DNA from: Variovorax beijingensis | GTDB lineage: Bacteria > Pseudomonadota > Gammaproteobacteria > Burkholderiales > Burkholderiaceae_C | Reading direction: 5' to 3' | Assembly: GCF_003951285.1 (NCBI RefSeq) | Contig: NZ_RXFQ01000007.1 | Location: 310,001-374,000 of the forward strand | Length of the DNA stretch: 64,000 nucleotides | In this document: one piece after another, positions 9,222-19,200 of the stretch | Layout: each line of letters starts with the position of its first letter | How positions within the stretch are numbered: position 1 is the stretch's first letter | Translations under genes and position numbers: made by a program | The notes under the pieces: generated by a model | The model's input: the letters and a program-made list of their open reading frames with translations, nothing else | Told to the model about the DNA's origin: nothing | Database searches by the model: none

Positions 9222-11111
9222 TCAGGCGTCGGCGCTCGACAGCACCGCGGCGCGCTGCGCCTGGATCGCCTGGCGCAGCACGCGCGGCGACACCGGCTTG
9301 TAGAGCACCGCGATGCCGGCGCTCGCCACTTCGCGCAAGCGGTCCGGCTTGGTCTCGCCCGTGACCAGCAGCCGCGCCGTGCCCGGGCTGATGCCGCGCG
9401 GGTGGCGCTCCAGCGCGGCGATCACGTCCAGGCCGTTGTCGCCCCCCTGCAGCAGCAGGTCGCTCACCACCACGTCGGGCGGCTGCTCCCAGGCGTCGGC
9501 CAGCGCCAGCGCTTCGGCGCGCGTCTGTGCGGCCAGCACTTCGGCGCCCCAGTTGGCGAGCACCACCGTCAGGCCTTCGAGGATGGTGCGCTCGTCGTCG
9601 ATCACCAGGATGCGCAGGTTCGCGAGGCTCGCCTCGTCCTCGGCACCGCCGGCGGCGGGCGCTGCGGCCGGCTGCGGCAGCGCGGCCGGCGCCGAGCGCA
9701 CGAGCACGCGCACGCAGGTGCCCTTGTGCGGCCTGGACGTGAGGTCGACGCGCGTGTTGAGCAGCTCCGCCAGGCGCTGCACCGTGGCCAGCCCGAGGCC
9801 CATGCCGCGCGCGCCGCGCGGTGCCTGGCGGCCCGTGGCCTCCACCTGGTAGAACTCCTCGAACACGCGCGCCTGGTGCTGCGGCGCGATGCCCACGCCG
9901 GTGTCGACCACGTCGATGCGCACCCCCTTGCCGCGCCGCCGCGCGCCGATCAGCACGCCGCCCTCGAGGGTGTGGCGCAGCGAGTTCGACACCAGGTTGT
10001 TGAGGATGCGCGAGAGCATCACGTAGTCGCAGCGCACCCAGAGCTCGGTCTTGCGCGCGACCAGCCGCAGGCCCTGCTGCTCGGCCACCGGCCGGAAGTT
10101 GCGGCTGATCTCGTCGAACAGCCGGTCCAGCGGAAAGTCGGCCCACTGCGGCTGCAGCACGCCGGCATCGAGCTGCGAGAGATTGAGCAGCTCGGAGAAC
10201 AGCCGGTCGAGCGAGTCGACGCACTCGCGGATGTGGCCGATGCGCTGCAGGCGCGCCGGGTCGGTCTCGCCGTTGGCCAGCCCGTCCGAAAAGAGCGTGA
10301 GCGCATGCAGCGGCTGGCGCAGGTCGTGGCTGGCCGCCGCCAGCAGGCGCGTCTTGGCCTGGCTTGCCACTTCGAGCTGCTGATTCTTGCGCGCGAGCTC
10401 GGCGGTGGCCTCGCTGATGCGGCTTTGCAGCAGGCGATGGCTCTCGGCCAGCGCCCGCGCCGCCTGGTTGAAGCCGTGCTGCAGGTGCCGGATCTCGGAG
10501 GTGCCTTCGATCGACACGCTCGCATCCTCGCCCGCGCCCAGCCGGTCCACGGCCTTGCCGAGCGCGCGGATCGGCTCGCTGATGCGCCGCGCCGCCCACC
10601 AGCCCGCCAGGCCCACGCCCACCAGGCTGATCGCCAGCACCAGCACCACGTTGAGCCACACCGAGCGGCGCGCGTCCTGCACCGCGTCCAGGCTCATCTC
10701 CACCATCACCTTGCCGTTGTGCCGGCCCTCGTCGCTGACGATCGGCACCACCACCTGCAGGCCCTCGCCGCGGACGCGGTCGACCGTCTCGGAATTGGCC
10801 ACGATCTCGCCGTCTTCCGACCAGATCTGCACCTGCTGCACGTGCGGCTGGTAGGTGCCCGACTGGGCGGTGCGCTGCAGCATGCGGCGGTCCATGCGCA
10901 CCAGCGGCGTCTGCGCCGCCGTGGCCACCTGCAGCGCCACCGTCTGCGCGTTGGCGCGCATCAGCTCGGTCAGGTTGTCCAGGTGCTGGCGCGTCAGCAC
11001 GGCAATGGCGGCCAGCGTGGCCGCGGTGGCGGGCACCAGGGCCAGCAGGATCAGCTGCTGGGCGAAGGTGAGGCGCGCAAGCCCCCGGAGGACGCGGAAG
11101 TTCCAGTTCAT
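9222..11111 (-). CDS. Hybrid sensor histidine kinase/response regulator
   Basis: A 629-residue protein with the same plan as the kinase at 6006-8009. TM1 is at about residues 18-40. A periplasmic sensor region of ~130 residues is followed by TM2 and HAMP (ARRISEPIRAL), then a coiled-coil stretch and HisKA with ASHDLRQPLHAL (His262). The ATPase has NLVSNSLRH, DTGVGI and GMGLGLAT boxes, and the receiver has VIDDE, VVSDLLL and YKPVS. The intracellular halves of the two kinases are clearly related, suggesting old duplication. It diverges from two PhnD-type binding-protein genes, which are plausible co-receptors. The start has no obvious Shine-Dalgarno. Confidence 0.9.
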   Translation of the reverse strand: MNWNFRVLRGLARLTFAQQLILLALVPATAATLAAIAVLTRQHLDNLTELMRANAQTVALQVATAAQTPLVRMDRRMLQRTAQSGTYQPHVQQVQIWSEDGEIVANSETVDRVRGEGLQVVVPIVSDEGRHNGKVMVEMSLDAVQDARRSVWLNVVLVLAISLVGVGLAGWWAARRISEPIRALGKAVDRLGAGEDASVSIEGTSEIRHLQHGFNQAARALAESHRLLQSRISEATAELARKNQQLEVASQAKTRLLAAASHDLRQPLHALTLFSDGLANGETDPARLQRIGHIRECVDSLDRLFSELLNLSQLDAGVLQPQWADFPLDRLFDEISRNFRPVAEQQGLRLVARKTELWVRCDYVMLSRILNNLVSNSLRHTLEGGVLIGARRRGKGVRIDVVDTGVGIAPQHQARVFEEFYQVEATGRQAPRGARGMGLGLATVQRLAELLNTRVDLTSRPHKGTCVRVLVRSAPAALPQPAAAPAAGGAEDEASLANLRILVIDDERTILEGLTVVLANWGAEVLAAQTRAEALALADAWEQPPDVVVSDLLLQGGDNGLDVIAALERHPRGISPGTARLLVTGETKPDRLREVASAGIAVLYKPVSPRVLRQAIQAQRAAVLSSADA

Positions 11112-11368
11112 GGGGGAATTTGGCGCATGAAAGTTGAGCTTAGAGGGGTGGCCGCGCGAGCGAAAGATGGGAAAACATCACAAAAATAGCTTCTATTTGG
11201 TATCTAATTGCGTCGCGTTGTCCATGTTAGACCCGCTGGTCCGCAGCGGCCCCATGTCTTCGTGTTCCAAAAATGCAGGCCTCCCCATGCCGCGCCCGGA
11301 AGGCTTCCGGCGCTTCCGACGCCTCTGGCGCCTCCCGCCGCCCGCGCTTCGGGCGCGCTGCCGCCATC
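11112..11368. promoter_or_regulatory. Divergent intergenic region with AT-rich core and short dyad
   Basis: This 257-base gap separates the divergent kinase and PhnD-type genes. Bases about 11170-11225 are markedly AT-rich compared with the surroundings, as expected for promoters. AAATAG-CTT-CTATTT (11184-11198) forms a short perfect dyad. I could not identify convincing -35/-10 pairs on either strand, so the promoter assignment is positional. Confidence 0.35.
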
Positions 11369-12388
11369 ATGGCGTGCGTGGTGCGCCGCGGCGCCGCAAC
11401 CGCCATCCTGACGCTGTTTGCCGGCCTGCCGCTGGCGTCCCTTGCCCAGTCCGCGCCGCCGCCCGATGCGCCGGTGCGCTTCGGCATCCTGCCGCTGGGC
11501 GGTGCCTTCGAGTCGCGCAGCGACTGGGATCCGCTGCTGGCCGAATTGAGCCGCGCCATCGCCAGGCCGGTGAGCGTGCTGTCGGTCAACTCGTACGAAG
11601 CGCTCGACCAGGCCATCCGGCGCGACGAGGTCGACATGGCCTTCCTGTCCGGCAAGATGGCACTGGACGCCGTCACGCAGCGGCGCATGAAGGTGGTGGC
11701 CCAGGTGGTGCGGCACGACGGGCTGCCCGGCTACCGGGCCCTGCTGCTGGCGCGCAAGGCGCCCCCGTTCAACAGCATGAAGGGCCTGCTCGCGGAGCCG
11801 GAGCGCTGGCGCCTCGCGCGCGGCGAGCGGCAGTCGGTGTCGGGCTTCATCGTGCCGCAGCTGCAGCTGTTCCTGCCCAATCACATCGCGATGGAAACGC
11901 GCTTCCTGAGCGAGATCGTCGGCACCCACCAGACCACCGCGCTGGCCGTGGCCAACAACGAAGCCGACGTGGCCACCAACAACACCGCCGACTTCGAGCG
12001 CTTCAAGCAGCGCTTTCCGGCCGAGGCCGAGCGGCTGCAGGTGCTGTGGGAGTCGGAGCTCATTCCGCATGCGCAGATCGTGGTGCGGCGCGAATATCCG
12101 CCCGAGCTGCGCGGCCGCGTGCAGGCCTTCCTGATCGGCTATGGCCGCGCGAAGGGGCCCAAGGGCGATGCCGAGCGCGTGGTGCTCAAGTCGCTGCACG
12201 ACCTGGCCGGCTTCGTGGCGGCGGACAACAGCTCGCTGCAGCCCGCCGCCAAGCTGGCCTACCAGTTGGCCAAACAGAATGCCATGAGCGCGCAGTGGGT
12301 CAACGATGCGGCGCGGCAGGCACGGCTCTCGCGCATCGAAAGCGGGTACGCGGAACAGACCGCCGTGCTGCGCGACCTGTCTCCCTGA
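11369..12388 (+). CDS. PhnD-type phosphate/phosphonate-like periplasmic binding protein (copy 1)
   Basis: A 339-residue exported protein. The ATG at 11369 was chosen because it begins a clean signal peptide (two Arg, hydrophobic core, cleavage near LAQSA); an in-frame ATG at 11273 would add an unlikely Arg/Ser-rich leader. The mature protein has the RFGILPLGG opening, DMAFLSGKMALDA and VGTHQTTALAVANNEAD blocks typical of PhnD/periplasmic-binding-like family proteins. No permease or ATPase gene follows. The next gene is a close paralogue. Divergent placement from a hybrid kinase suggests a sensing role. Ligand not predictable from sequence. Confidence 0.75.
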   Translation: MACVVRRGAATAILTLFAGLPLASLAQSAPPPDAPVRFGILPLGGAFESRSDWDPLLAELSRAIARPVSVLSVNSYEALDQAIRRDEVDMAFLSGKMALDAVTQRRMKVVAQVVRHDGLPGYRALLLARKAPPFNSMKGLLAEPERWRLARGERQSVSGFIVPQLQLFLPNHIAMETRFLSEIVGTHQTTALAVANNEADVATNNTADFERFKQRFPAEAERLQVLWESELIPHAQIVVRREYPPELRGRVQAFLIGYGRAKGPKGDAERVVLKSLHDLAGFVAADNSSLQPAAKLAYQLAKQNAMSAQWVNDAARQARLSRIESGYAEQTAVLRDLSP

Positions 12389-12399
12389 CGCGGGTGGCC

Positions 12400-13434
12400 A
12401 TGCTGCGTCTCCTGCGTTCGGTTGCCGCGGCGCTCGCGCTGCTGGCCGTTGCCGCCGCCTGCCTGGCGCAGGGCAGTGCCGGCACGGCGGACAAGGCAGG
12501 GTCGCCGCCGGTCAAGTCGATCCGCTTCGGTGTGCTGCCGCTGGGCGGCGCGGTCGAATCGCGCGCCCTGTGGACGCCGCTTCTGGCCGACCTGAGCCGG
12601 GCCATGGGCGTGCCCGTGAGCGCCTACTCGGTGGCGTCGTACGAGGAACTCGACCGCGCCATCAAGCGCGACGAGATCGACATGGCCTTTCTCTCGGCCA
12701 AGATGGCGCTCGATGCCGTGATGCAGCGGCGCATGAAGGTGGTGGCGCAGATCGCGCGCCGGCCCGGCATGCCGACGCACCGCGCCGTGCTGCTGACGCG
12801 CAAGGCCGGCATGCCCAGCACGCTGGAGGCCGTGCTCGCCGAGCCCGAGCGCTGGCGGCTGGCGCGCGGCGACAGCCGCTCGGTGACCGGCTTCCTCATT
12901 CCGCAGAGCCAGCTTTTCCTGCCGCGCAAGATTGCGATGGAAACGCGCTTTCGCGGCGAGATCGTCGGCACCCACCAGGCCACCGCGCTCGCCGTGGCCA
13001 ACGGCGATGCCGACGTGGCCACCAACAACACCACCGACTTCGAGCGCTTCAGGGAGCAGTTCCCGGTGGAGGCCGCGCGGCTGCACATCGTGTGGGAGTC
13101 CGAGCCGCCGCCCGGCGCGCAGATGGTGGTGCGGCGCAGCTATCCGCCCGAGTTCCAGGCCCGGCTGCAGGCCTTCCTGGTGGGCTACGGCCAGGGCAAG
13201 GGCCCCGGCGCCGATGCCGAGCGCGAGGTGCTGAAGACCCTGCGCGCGGCCCATGGCTATGCCGCCGCCGACGACAGCGCGCTGCTGCCCGAGGCCATGC
13301 TCGAATACCAGCTCGGCAAGCAGAACGCCATGGCCGCCGCCTGGGTCAACGACGCCGCGCGCGAGAAGCGCCTGCAGCGCATCGAGAAGAACTACCGGGA
13401 ACAGGTCGAGGCCTTGCGCGCGGCCGCGCGCTGA
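12400..13434 (+). CDS. PhnD-type periplasmic binding protein (copy 2)
   Basis: A 344-residue paralogue of the preceding gene, 11 bases downstream. Most blocks are shared (RFGVLPLGG, DMAFLSAKMALDAV, IVGTHQATALAVANGDADVATNN), so this is a tandem duplication with moderate divergence. A signal peptide of about 23 residues ends near CLAQGS. As with copy 1, no transport partners are present. The long open frame upstream of 12400 is a shadow of copy 1. The two proteins may bind different ligands for the divergent sensor kinase, which is inference. Confidence 0.75.
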   Translation: MLRLLRSVAAALALLAVAAACLAQGSAGTADKAGSPPVKSIRFGVLPLGGAVESRALWTPLLADLSRAMGVPVSAYSVASYEELDRAIKRDEIDMAFLSAKMALDAVMQRRMKVVAQIARRPGMPTHRAVLLTRKAGMPSTLEAVLAEPERWRLARGDSRSVTGFLIPQSQLFLPRKIAMETRFRGEIVGTHQATALAVANGDADVATNNTTDFERFREQFPVEAARLHIVWESEPPPGAQMVVRRSYPPEFQARLQAFLVGYGQGKGPGADAEREVLKTLRAAHGYAAADDSALLPEAMLEYQLGKQNAMAAAWVNDAAREKRLQRIEKNYREQVEALRAAAR

Positions 13435-13578
13435 GCCGACGCCCCGCAAGGCGCATCTACTCCCTTCGCCGTAGCTCCAAAACCCCGCATCTAGGCCGTT
13501 AGGCGGATTTGCCCGCCGCGGCGCGCGCCGGAAACTTCGTGTTTCTTTCAGGCAGCCCTTGCCGTTGACGGAGTGCGG
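13435..13578 (+). promoter_or_regulatory. Leader upstream of the tssK operon
   Basis: A 144-base gap before the first T6SS gene of the plus-strand run. It must carry the promoter unless there is read-through from the binding-protein genes. A GGAG-like Shine-Dalgarno precedes the tssK ATG. I see no convincing sigma-70 or sigma-54 promoter. Confidence 0.25.
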
Positions 13579-14910
13579 ATGAGTTGGCGAACAAAAGTGG
13601 TCTGGAGCGAGGGGATGCTGCTGCAGCCCCAGCACCTGCAGCAAAGCGAGCGTCATGCCGACCATGCGAGGCATGTGCTGCTGCGTTCCACCACGCCCTA
13701 TGCCTGGGGGTTCGCGGAGATCGAGATCGATCAGGCCGCGCTCACGCTGGGCAAGCTCGCGCTGGTGCGCGCGGTGGGCATCTTCGGCGACGGCACGGTG
13801 TTCGACATGCCGGCGGTCGATCCGCTGCCCGAGCCCATCGACATTCCGCCCGCCATGCGCGACGAGGCCGTGGTGCTGGCGCTGCCGCTGCGACGCGCCG
13901 GCGCCCGCGAGGCCGACGCCGAAGACTATGAAGAGCTGGTGCGCCACCGCGTGCTCGAGTCCGAGGTGCCCGACTCCAACACCGCGGGCGAGCGCACCGC
14001 CGTGCTGCAGCTGGGCCAGCTCCACACGCGCCTGATGCGCGCCAGCGAAGCCACCGACGCCTGGACCACGCTGGGCGTGGCGCGCGTGCTGGAGCGCCGC
14101 GTCGACAACCAGGTGCAGCTCGACCGCGCCATGCTGCCGCCGCTGCTGGACGTGGCAGGCCATGCGGTGATCCGTTCCTGGCTCGACGAGCTGCTGGGCC
14201 TCCTGCGCCAGCGCGGCGAGGCGCTGGCCGGCCGCATGACGCAGGGCGGCACCGGCGGCGTGGCCGAGATCGCCGACTTCATGCTGCTGCAGACCGTCAA
14301 CCGCAACGAGGCGGTCTTCGCGCATCTGGCCAAGAGCGCCATGCTGCACCCGCAGCATTTCTTCGAGCATGCGCTCGGGCTGGCCGGCGACCTGGCGAGC
14401 TTTCGCGATTCGCGCCGCGTCACGCGCTTCGGCCCCTACATCCATGACGACCTGGCGCTGAGCTTCCGCCCACTGATGGACGACCTGCGGCGCAGCCTCT
14501 CGATGGTGCTGGAGCAGTCGGCCATCCGCATCGACCTGCACGACCGCAAGCACGGCGTGCGCGTGGCAGTGGTGACCGACGTGGAGCTGCAGCGCAAGGC
14601 GACCTTCGTGCTCGCGGTGAATGCCAACATGCCGAGCGAGGCGCTGCGCGCGCGCTTCCCCACGCAGGTCAAGATCGGCCCGGTCGAGCGCATCCGCGAC
14701 CTCGTGAACCTGGCGCTGCCGGGCGTCACGCTCACGCCGATGCCGGTGGCGCCAAGGCAGATTCCCTTCCACACCGGCGCCAACTATTTCGAACTCGAAA
14801 CGCGCAACAGCGACCTGTGGCGCCAGCTGGAGCAATCTGGCGGCATCGCGATGCACATCGCGGGCGACTTCCCCGGCCTCGACCTCGCGTTCTGGGCCAT
14901 TCGTTCCTAG
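13579..14910 (+). CDS. tssK: T6SS baseplate protein TssK
   Basis: A 443-residue TssK (ImpJ/VasE, PF05936). The N-terminus (VVWSEGMLLQPQHLQQSER) is the family signature. TssK trimers link the TssEFG wedge of the baseplate to the TssJLM membrane complex. The ATG at 13579 is preferred to the GTG two codons earlier because ACGGAG sits five bases upstream. It is the first gene of the tssK-L-M-tagF run, with 32 bases to tssL. Length is normal for the family and no disruption is visible. Confidence 0.95.
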   Translation: MSWRTKVVWSEGMLLQPQHLQQSERHADHARHVLLRSTTPYAWGFAEIEIDQAALTLGKLALVRAVGIFGDGTVFDMPAVDPLPEPIDIPPAMRDEAVVLALPLRRAGAREADAEDYEELVRHRVLESEVPDSNTAGERTAVLQLGQLHTRLMRASEATDAWTTLGVARVLERRVDNQVQLDRAMLPPLLDVAGHAVIRSWLDELLGLLRQRGEALAGRMTQGGTGGVAEIADFMLLQTVNRNEAVFAHLAKSAMLHPQHFFEHALGLAGDLASFRDSRRVTRFGPYIHDDLALSFRPLMDDLRRSLSMVLEQSAIRIDLHDRKHGVRVAVVTDVELQRKATFVLAVNANMPSEALRARFPTQVKIGPVERIRDLVNLALPGVTLTPMPVAPRQIPFHTGANYFELETRNSDLWRQLEQSGGIAMHIAGDFPGLDLAFWAIRS

Positions 14911-14942
14911 CCGCATCGGGCTGACGGAAACGGAACACCATC

Positions 14943-16271
14943 ATGACAACACCCGATCCCTTCGCCGCCTTCGAGTCGGAGCGCACGGTCATCAAGCCCA
15001 AGCCGCGCACGCCGGCCGGCACGCCGCCCGCGCCGGCTCCCGCGCCCTTCTTCGGCGGGGCGGATCCGACGCCGGCCGCCGAGGTCGGCGAGATCGGGCT
15101 GCTCAATCCACTGGTGTCGGCCGCGGGCAAGCTGCTGGTGCTGATCGGAAAGCTGCGCAACCTGGTGCAGCCGCCCAACGTGCCGGCCCTGCGCGCCTCC
15201 ACTGCCGACGCGGTGAACCAGTTCGACGCCGCCGCGCGTCGCGCCGGCGCCAGCAACGAATCGGTGCTGGCCGCGCGCTACGTGCTGTGCACCGCGCTCG
15301 ACGAGGCCGTGGCCAACACGCCCTGGGGCGTGCAGGCCGGCTGGAACAAGCAGAGCCTGCTGGTGCAGTTCCACAACGAGACCTGGGGCGGCGAGAAGGT
15401 GTTCCAGCTGCTCGCCAAGCTCGCGCAGGACGTGCCCACGCACCGCCAGCTGCTGGAGCTGATCTACAGCGTGCTCGCGCTCGGCTTCGAAGGCCGCTAC
15501 CGCGTGGTCGACAACGGCCGCGCGCAGCTCGACTCGGTGCGCCAGCGCCTGGCCGACCTGATCGCCAAGGACCGTCCGCCGCTCGAAGCCGAGCTTTCGC
15601 CGCACTGGCGCGGGCAGGGCGCAGGCACGGTGCGGCTGCGCGAATCGCTGCCGCTGTGGGTGTTCGCGGCCGGCTTCGCTTTGCTGCTGGCGCTGGCCTG
15701 GTTCGGCCTGCGGCTCACGCTCAACTACCGATCCGACACCACCTATGCCGCGGTGTCGAGCCTGCGCGTGCCCAACATCCAGATCGCGCCGCCCGCCGCG
15801 CCGGCCAAGTCGCCGCGGCTCGCGCGCTTTCTCGAGCCCGAGATCAAGCAGGGCCTGGTCACCGTGACCGACGAGGCCGACCGCAGCGTGGTGCGGCTGC
15901 GCGGCGATTCCTTCTTCGGCTCCGGCAGCGCCGAGCCGATGGCCGCCTCGCTGCCGGTGCTGCGCCGCATCGGCCAGGCGCTGGCCGAGGTGAGGGGCGA
16001 GGTGCTGATCACCGGCCACTCCGACAACCAGCCGATCCGCTCGCTGCGCTATCCCTCCAACTGGCACCTGTCGGCCGCGCGCGCCGATGCGGTGAAGGGC
16101 GCGCTCAGCACGCTGGTCGAGCCGGCGCGCATGCGCGCCGACGGCAAGGCCGACGCCGAGCCCGTGGCCGCCAACGACACGCCGGCCAACCGCGCGCGCA
16201 ACCGGCGCGTCGACATCGTGCTGCTGTCCGAGCCGGACCGCGCGGCTGCCGCGGCGGGAGTGACGAAATGA
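14943..16271 (+). CDS. tssL: T6SS membrane protein TssL with C-terminal OmpA-like domain
   Basis: A 442-residue extended TssL. A proline-rich cytosolic N-terminus is followed by the DotU domain (AARYVLCTALDEAV, SLLVQFHNETWGGEKVF). One TM (about residues 237-258, WVFAAGFALLLALAWFGLRL) leads to a periplasmic OmpA/MotB-type peptidoglycan-binding domain (ITGHSDNQPIR, NWHLSAARADAV, NRRVDIVL). This form anchors the TssJLM complex to the cell wall directly, so no separate TagL/TagP is needed. Its stop overlaps the tssM start (ATGA). A second, different TssL-like protein lies at 62459-63784. Confidence 0.95.
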   Translation: MTTPDPFAAFESERTVIKPKPRTPAGTPPAPAPAPFFGGADPTPAAEVGEIGLLNPLVSAAGKLLVLIGKLRNLVQPPNVPALRASTADAVNQFDAAARRAGASNESVLAARYVLCTALDEAVANTPWGVQAGWNKQSLLVQFHNETWGGEKVFQLLAKLAQDVPTHRQLLELIYSVLALGFEGRYRVVDNGRAQLDSVRQRLADLIAKDRPPLEAELSPHWRGQGAGTVRLRESLPLWVFAAGFALLLALAWFGLRLTLNYRSDTTYAAVSSLRVPNIQIAPPAAPAKSPRLARFLEPEIKQGLVTVTDEADRSVVRLRGDSFFGSGSAEPMAASLPVLRRIGQALAEVRGEVLITGHSDNQPIRSLRYPSNWHLSAARADAVKGALSTLVEPARMRADGKADAEPVAANDTPANRARNRRVDIVLLSEPDRAAAAAGVTK

Positions 16272-19200
16272 TCAAGAAACTCTTCGGCTTCCTGTTCAGC
16301 CCGCTGCTGCTGACCCTGCTGGCGCTGGTCATCGTCGCGCTGCTGATCTGGTGGATCGGCCCGCTGGTGAAGATCGGCGCGTGGGCGCCGCTCGAAAGCG
16401 AGCTCGCACGCGCGCTGCTGATCGGCGCCATCGTGCTCGTCGTGGTGCTGCGCGCGATCTACCGCCGGTGGCGCGCGCGCCGTGCGAGCCAGCACCTGAC
16501 CGACGGCCTCATGAAGGCGCCCACCGTCAAGACCGACGCCCCGGTCAACGGCGAGCAGAAGATCCTCGACACGCGCTTCAGCGAAGCCGTGGCCACGCTC
16601 AAGCAGATGCGCCTGCATGCCGCGGGCAAGAAGCCCGGGTGGCGCGACTGGCTTTCCATTTCCGGCGGCAGCTACCTGTACGACCTGCCTTGGTATGTGT
16701 TCATCGGCGCGCCGGGCGCGGGCAAGACCACGGCGCTGGTCAACTCGGGCCTCTCGTTCCCGCTGGCCGAGAAGTTCGGCCCCGGCGCCATCCGCGGCGT
16801 GGGCGGCACGCGCAACTGCGACTGGTGGTTCACCGACGAGGCCGTGCTCATCGACACCGCCGGGCGCTACACCACGCAGGACAGCCACCAGTCGGAAGAC
16901 AAGAGCGCATGGGAGGGCTTTCTCGGCCTGCTCAAGAAGGCGCGCCCGCGCCGGCCGCTCAACGGCGTGTTCCTCACGGTGAGCGTGGCCGACCTGCTGA
17001 GCCAGGGCCCCGAGCAGCGCACGCAGCTGGCCGCCTCCATTCGCGCGCGGCTGCTCGAGCTCGATGCGAAGCTCACCACGCGGCTGCCGGTGTACGTGCT
17101 CGTCACCAAGAGCGACCTGCTCTATGGCTTCACCGACTACTTCGACGACCTCGGCAAGGAACAGCGCGCACAGGTCTTCGGCTTCACGCTGCCGGCCGAC
17201 GAGAACGTGCAGGCCGACGAGAAGGGGCTGTCCACCGCCTTCCACCGCGAGTTCGCGCTGCTGCACAACCGCGTCAACGACGGGCTCATCGCACGCATGC
17301 AGCGCGAGACCGACGGCACGCGGCGCGCGGCGATCTTCGGTTTTCCGGCGCAGTTCGGCTCCATCGGCTCGATGCTGTCGGACCTGCTCGACCAGGTCTT
17401 CACCGGCTCGCGCTTCGCACAGCCGCCATGGGTGCGCGGCGTGTACTTCACCAGCGGCACGCAGGAAGGCAGCCCGATCGACCGCGTGATGGGCAGCCTT
17501 TCGCGCAGCTTCGGCATCGAGCGCGCGATGCTCGCGCCGCAGAAGTCGAGCGGCCGCAGCTACTTTCTCACCGCGCTGCTGCGCGAGGTGGTGTTCCCCG
17601 AGCAGCGCCTGGCCGGCGCCAACGTGAAGCTCGAACGGCGGCGCCATGCGCTGCGCGTGGCGGGCGTGGCGGCCATGACGCTGGTCACGCTCGCGCTGCT
17701 CGCGGGCTGGGGCTACAGCACGCTGCAGAACGTCAACTACCTGAAGTCGGTCGAGGCGCGCGTCGACCCCGCGCGCCAGACGCTCGCGGCCCTGCCTTCG
17801 CGGGTGCAGAACCTGGTGGAGGTGGCGCCCGTGCTGCAGGGCCTGCGCGACATCTGGAAGACGCCCGACAACCGCCAGGGCGACGAGCCGCTGTCGATGA
17901 CGCTCGGCCTCTACCAGGGCGACAAGCTCGACGCCGCCGCCATGCTCACGCACCAGCGCGCGCTCAACGACGCCTTCCTGCCGCAGATCGCCAAGCGCAT
18001 CGAGGACCAGCTGCGCACCGCGCAGAAGGACAACCTCGAATACACCTACGAGGCGCTCAAGAGCTACCTCATGCTCTACCAGCCCGAGCATTTCGATGCC
18101 GAGGCGCTCAAGGCCTGGATCACGCTCGACTGGGCGCGCAGCCTGGACCGCGGCATTCCGGAAGACCAGCGCCAGGCACTCGAGGACCAGCTCGACGTGC
18201 TCATTGCGCAGGGCCCGCCGCGTTCGCCGCTGAAGATGGACGAGAACCTGGTGCGCAGCGTGCGCGCCGTGCTCGCGAGCTATCCGCTGGAGCAGCGCGT
18301 GTTCAGCCGCCTGAAGCGCCAGCGCGCCACCAAGGACATCCCGGGCTTCAGCATCGCCACGGCCGCGGGCCCCTCGGCGCCGCTGGTGTTCGAGCGCATC
18401 AGCGGCAAGCCGCTGACCGAAGGCGTGCCGGGCATGTTCACCTACGACGGCTACCACAAGCGCTTCCAGAACGAGGTCACGGTGCTCACCGGCCTGCTCG
18501 CGCAGGAAGATCCGTGGGTGCTCGGGCAGGACCGCAGCGCCACCGACCGCATGCGCGACGTGGCGGCGCTCGGCGCGCTGACCGACCGCGTGCGCCGGCT
18601 CTACCTCGCGGAGTACGTCAAGGTCTGGGAGGCCCTGCTGGCCGACGTGCGGCTGATCCGCGCCAGCGGGCTCGAGAAGAACATCGAGGCCGCGCGCATT
18701 CTCTCGGGCGTGGGCTCGCCGCTTGCGAATTTCCTGCGCGCGGTGGTGAAGGAAACCACGCTCATTCCCGCCGACCAGCCCAAGGACGTGGTGAGCAAGG
18801 CCACCGCCACCGTCGCCAGCACCCGCAAGGGCCTGGAAGACCTGTTCGGCGGCGACCCCAACAAGCCCGTGGCCAGCGGCAAGCGCATCGAGAGCATCGT
18901 GGACGACCGCTTCGAGCCGCTGCGCCGCCTCGTCACCGCTGCCGGGCCGAACCAGCCCGCGCCCATCGACGATGCGCTCAAGCTCTTCAACGAGGTGTAC
19001 GTGTACCTCAACGCCGTCGACACGGCCGTGAAGGGCCGCACCTCGCCGCCGCCCGGCGACGTGGCCGGCAAGCTCAAGTCCGACGCGGGCCGCCTGCCCG
19101 AGCCGGTGCGCACGATGGTCGAGAACCTGAGCCAGTCGGGCGCGGCGCAGGCCCAGGTGGCCGAGCGCGGCAACCTGAGCCAGGACCTGCGTCCCGTGAC

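Noticed and set aside
11134..12399. N-terminal extension of the second PhnD-type gene
   Set aside because: It overlaps copy 1 entirely; the signal peptide begins at 12400.
15287..16267. N-terminal extension of tssM
   Set aside because: The frame is open upstream, but that part is a shadow of tssL; the ATGA overlap and the TM segment fix the start at 16268.
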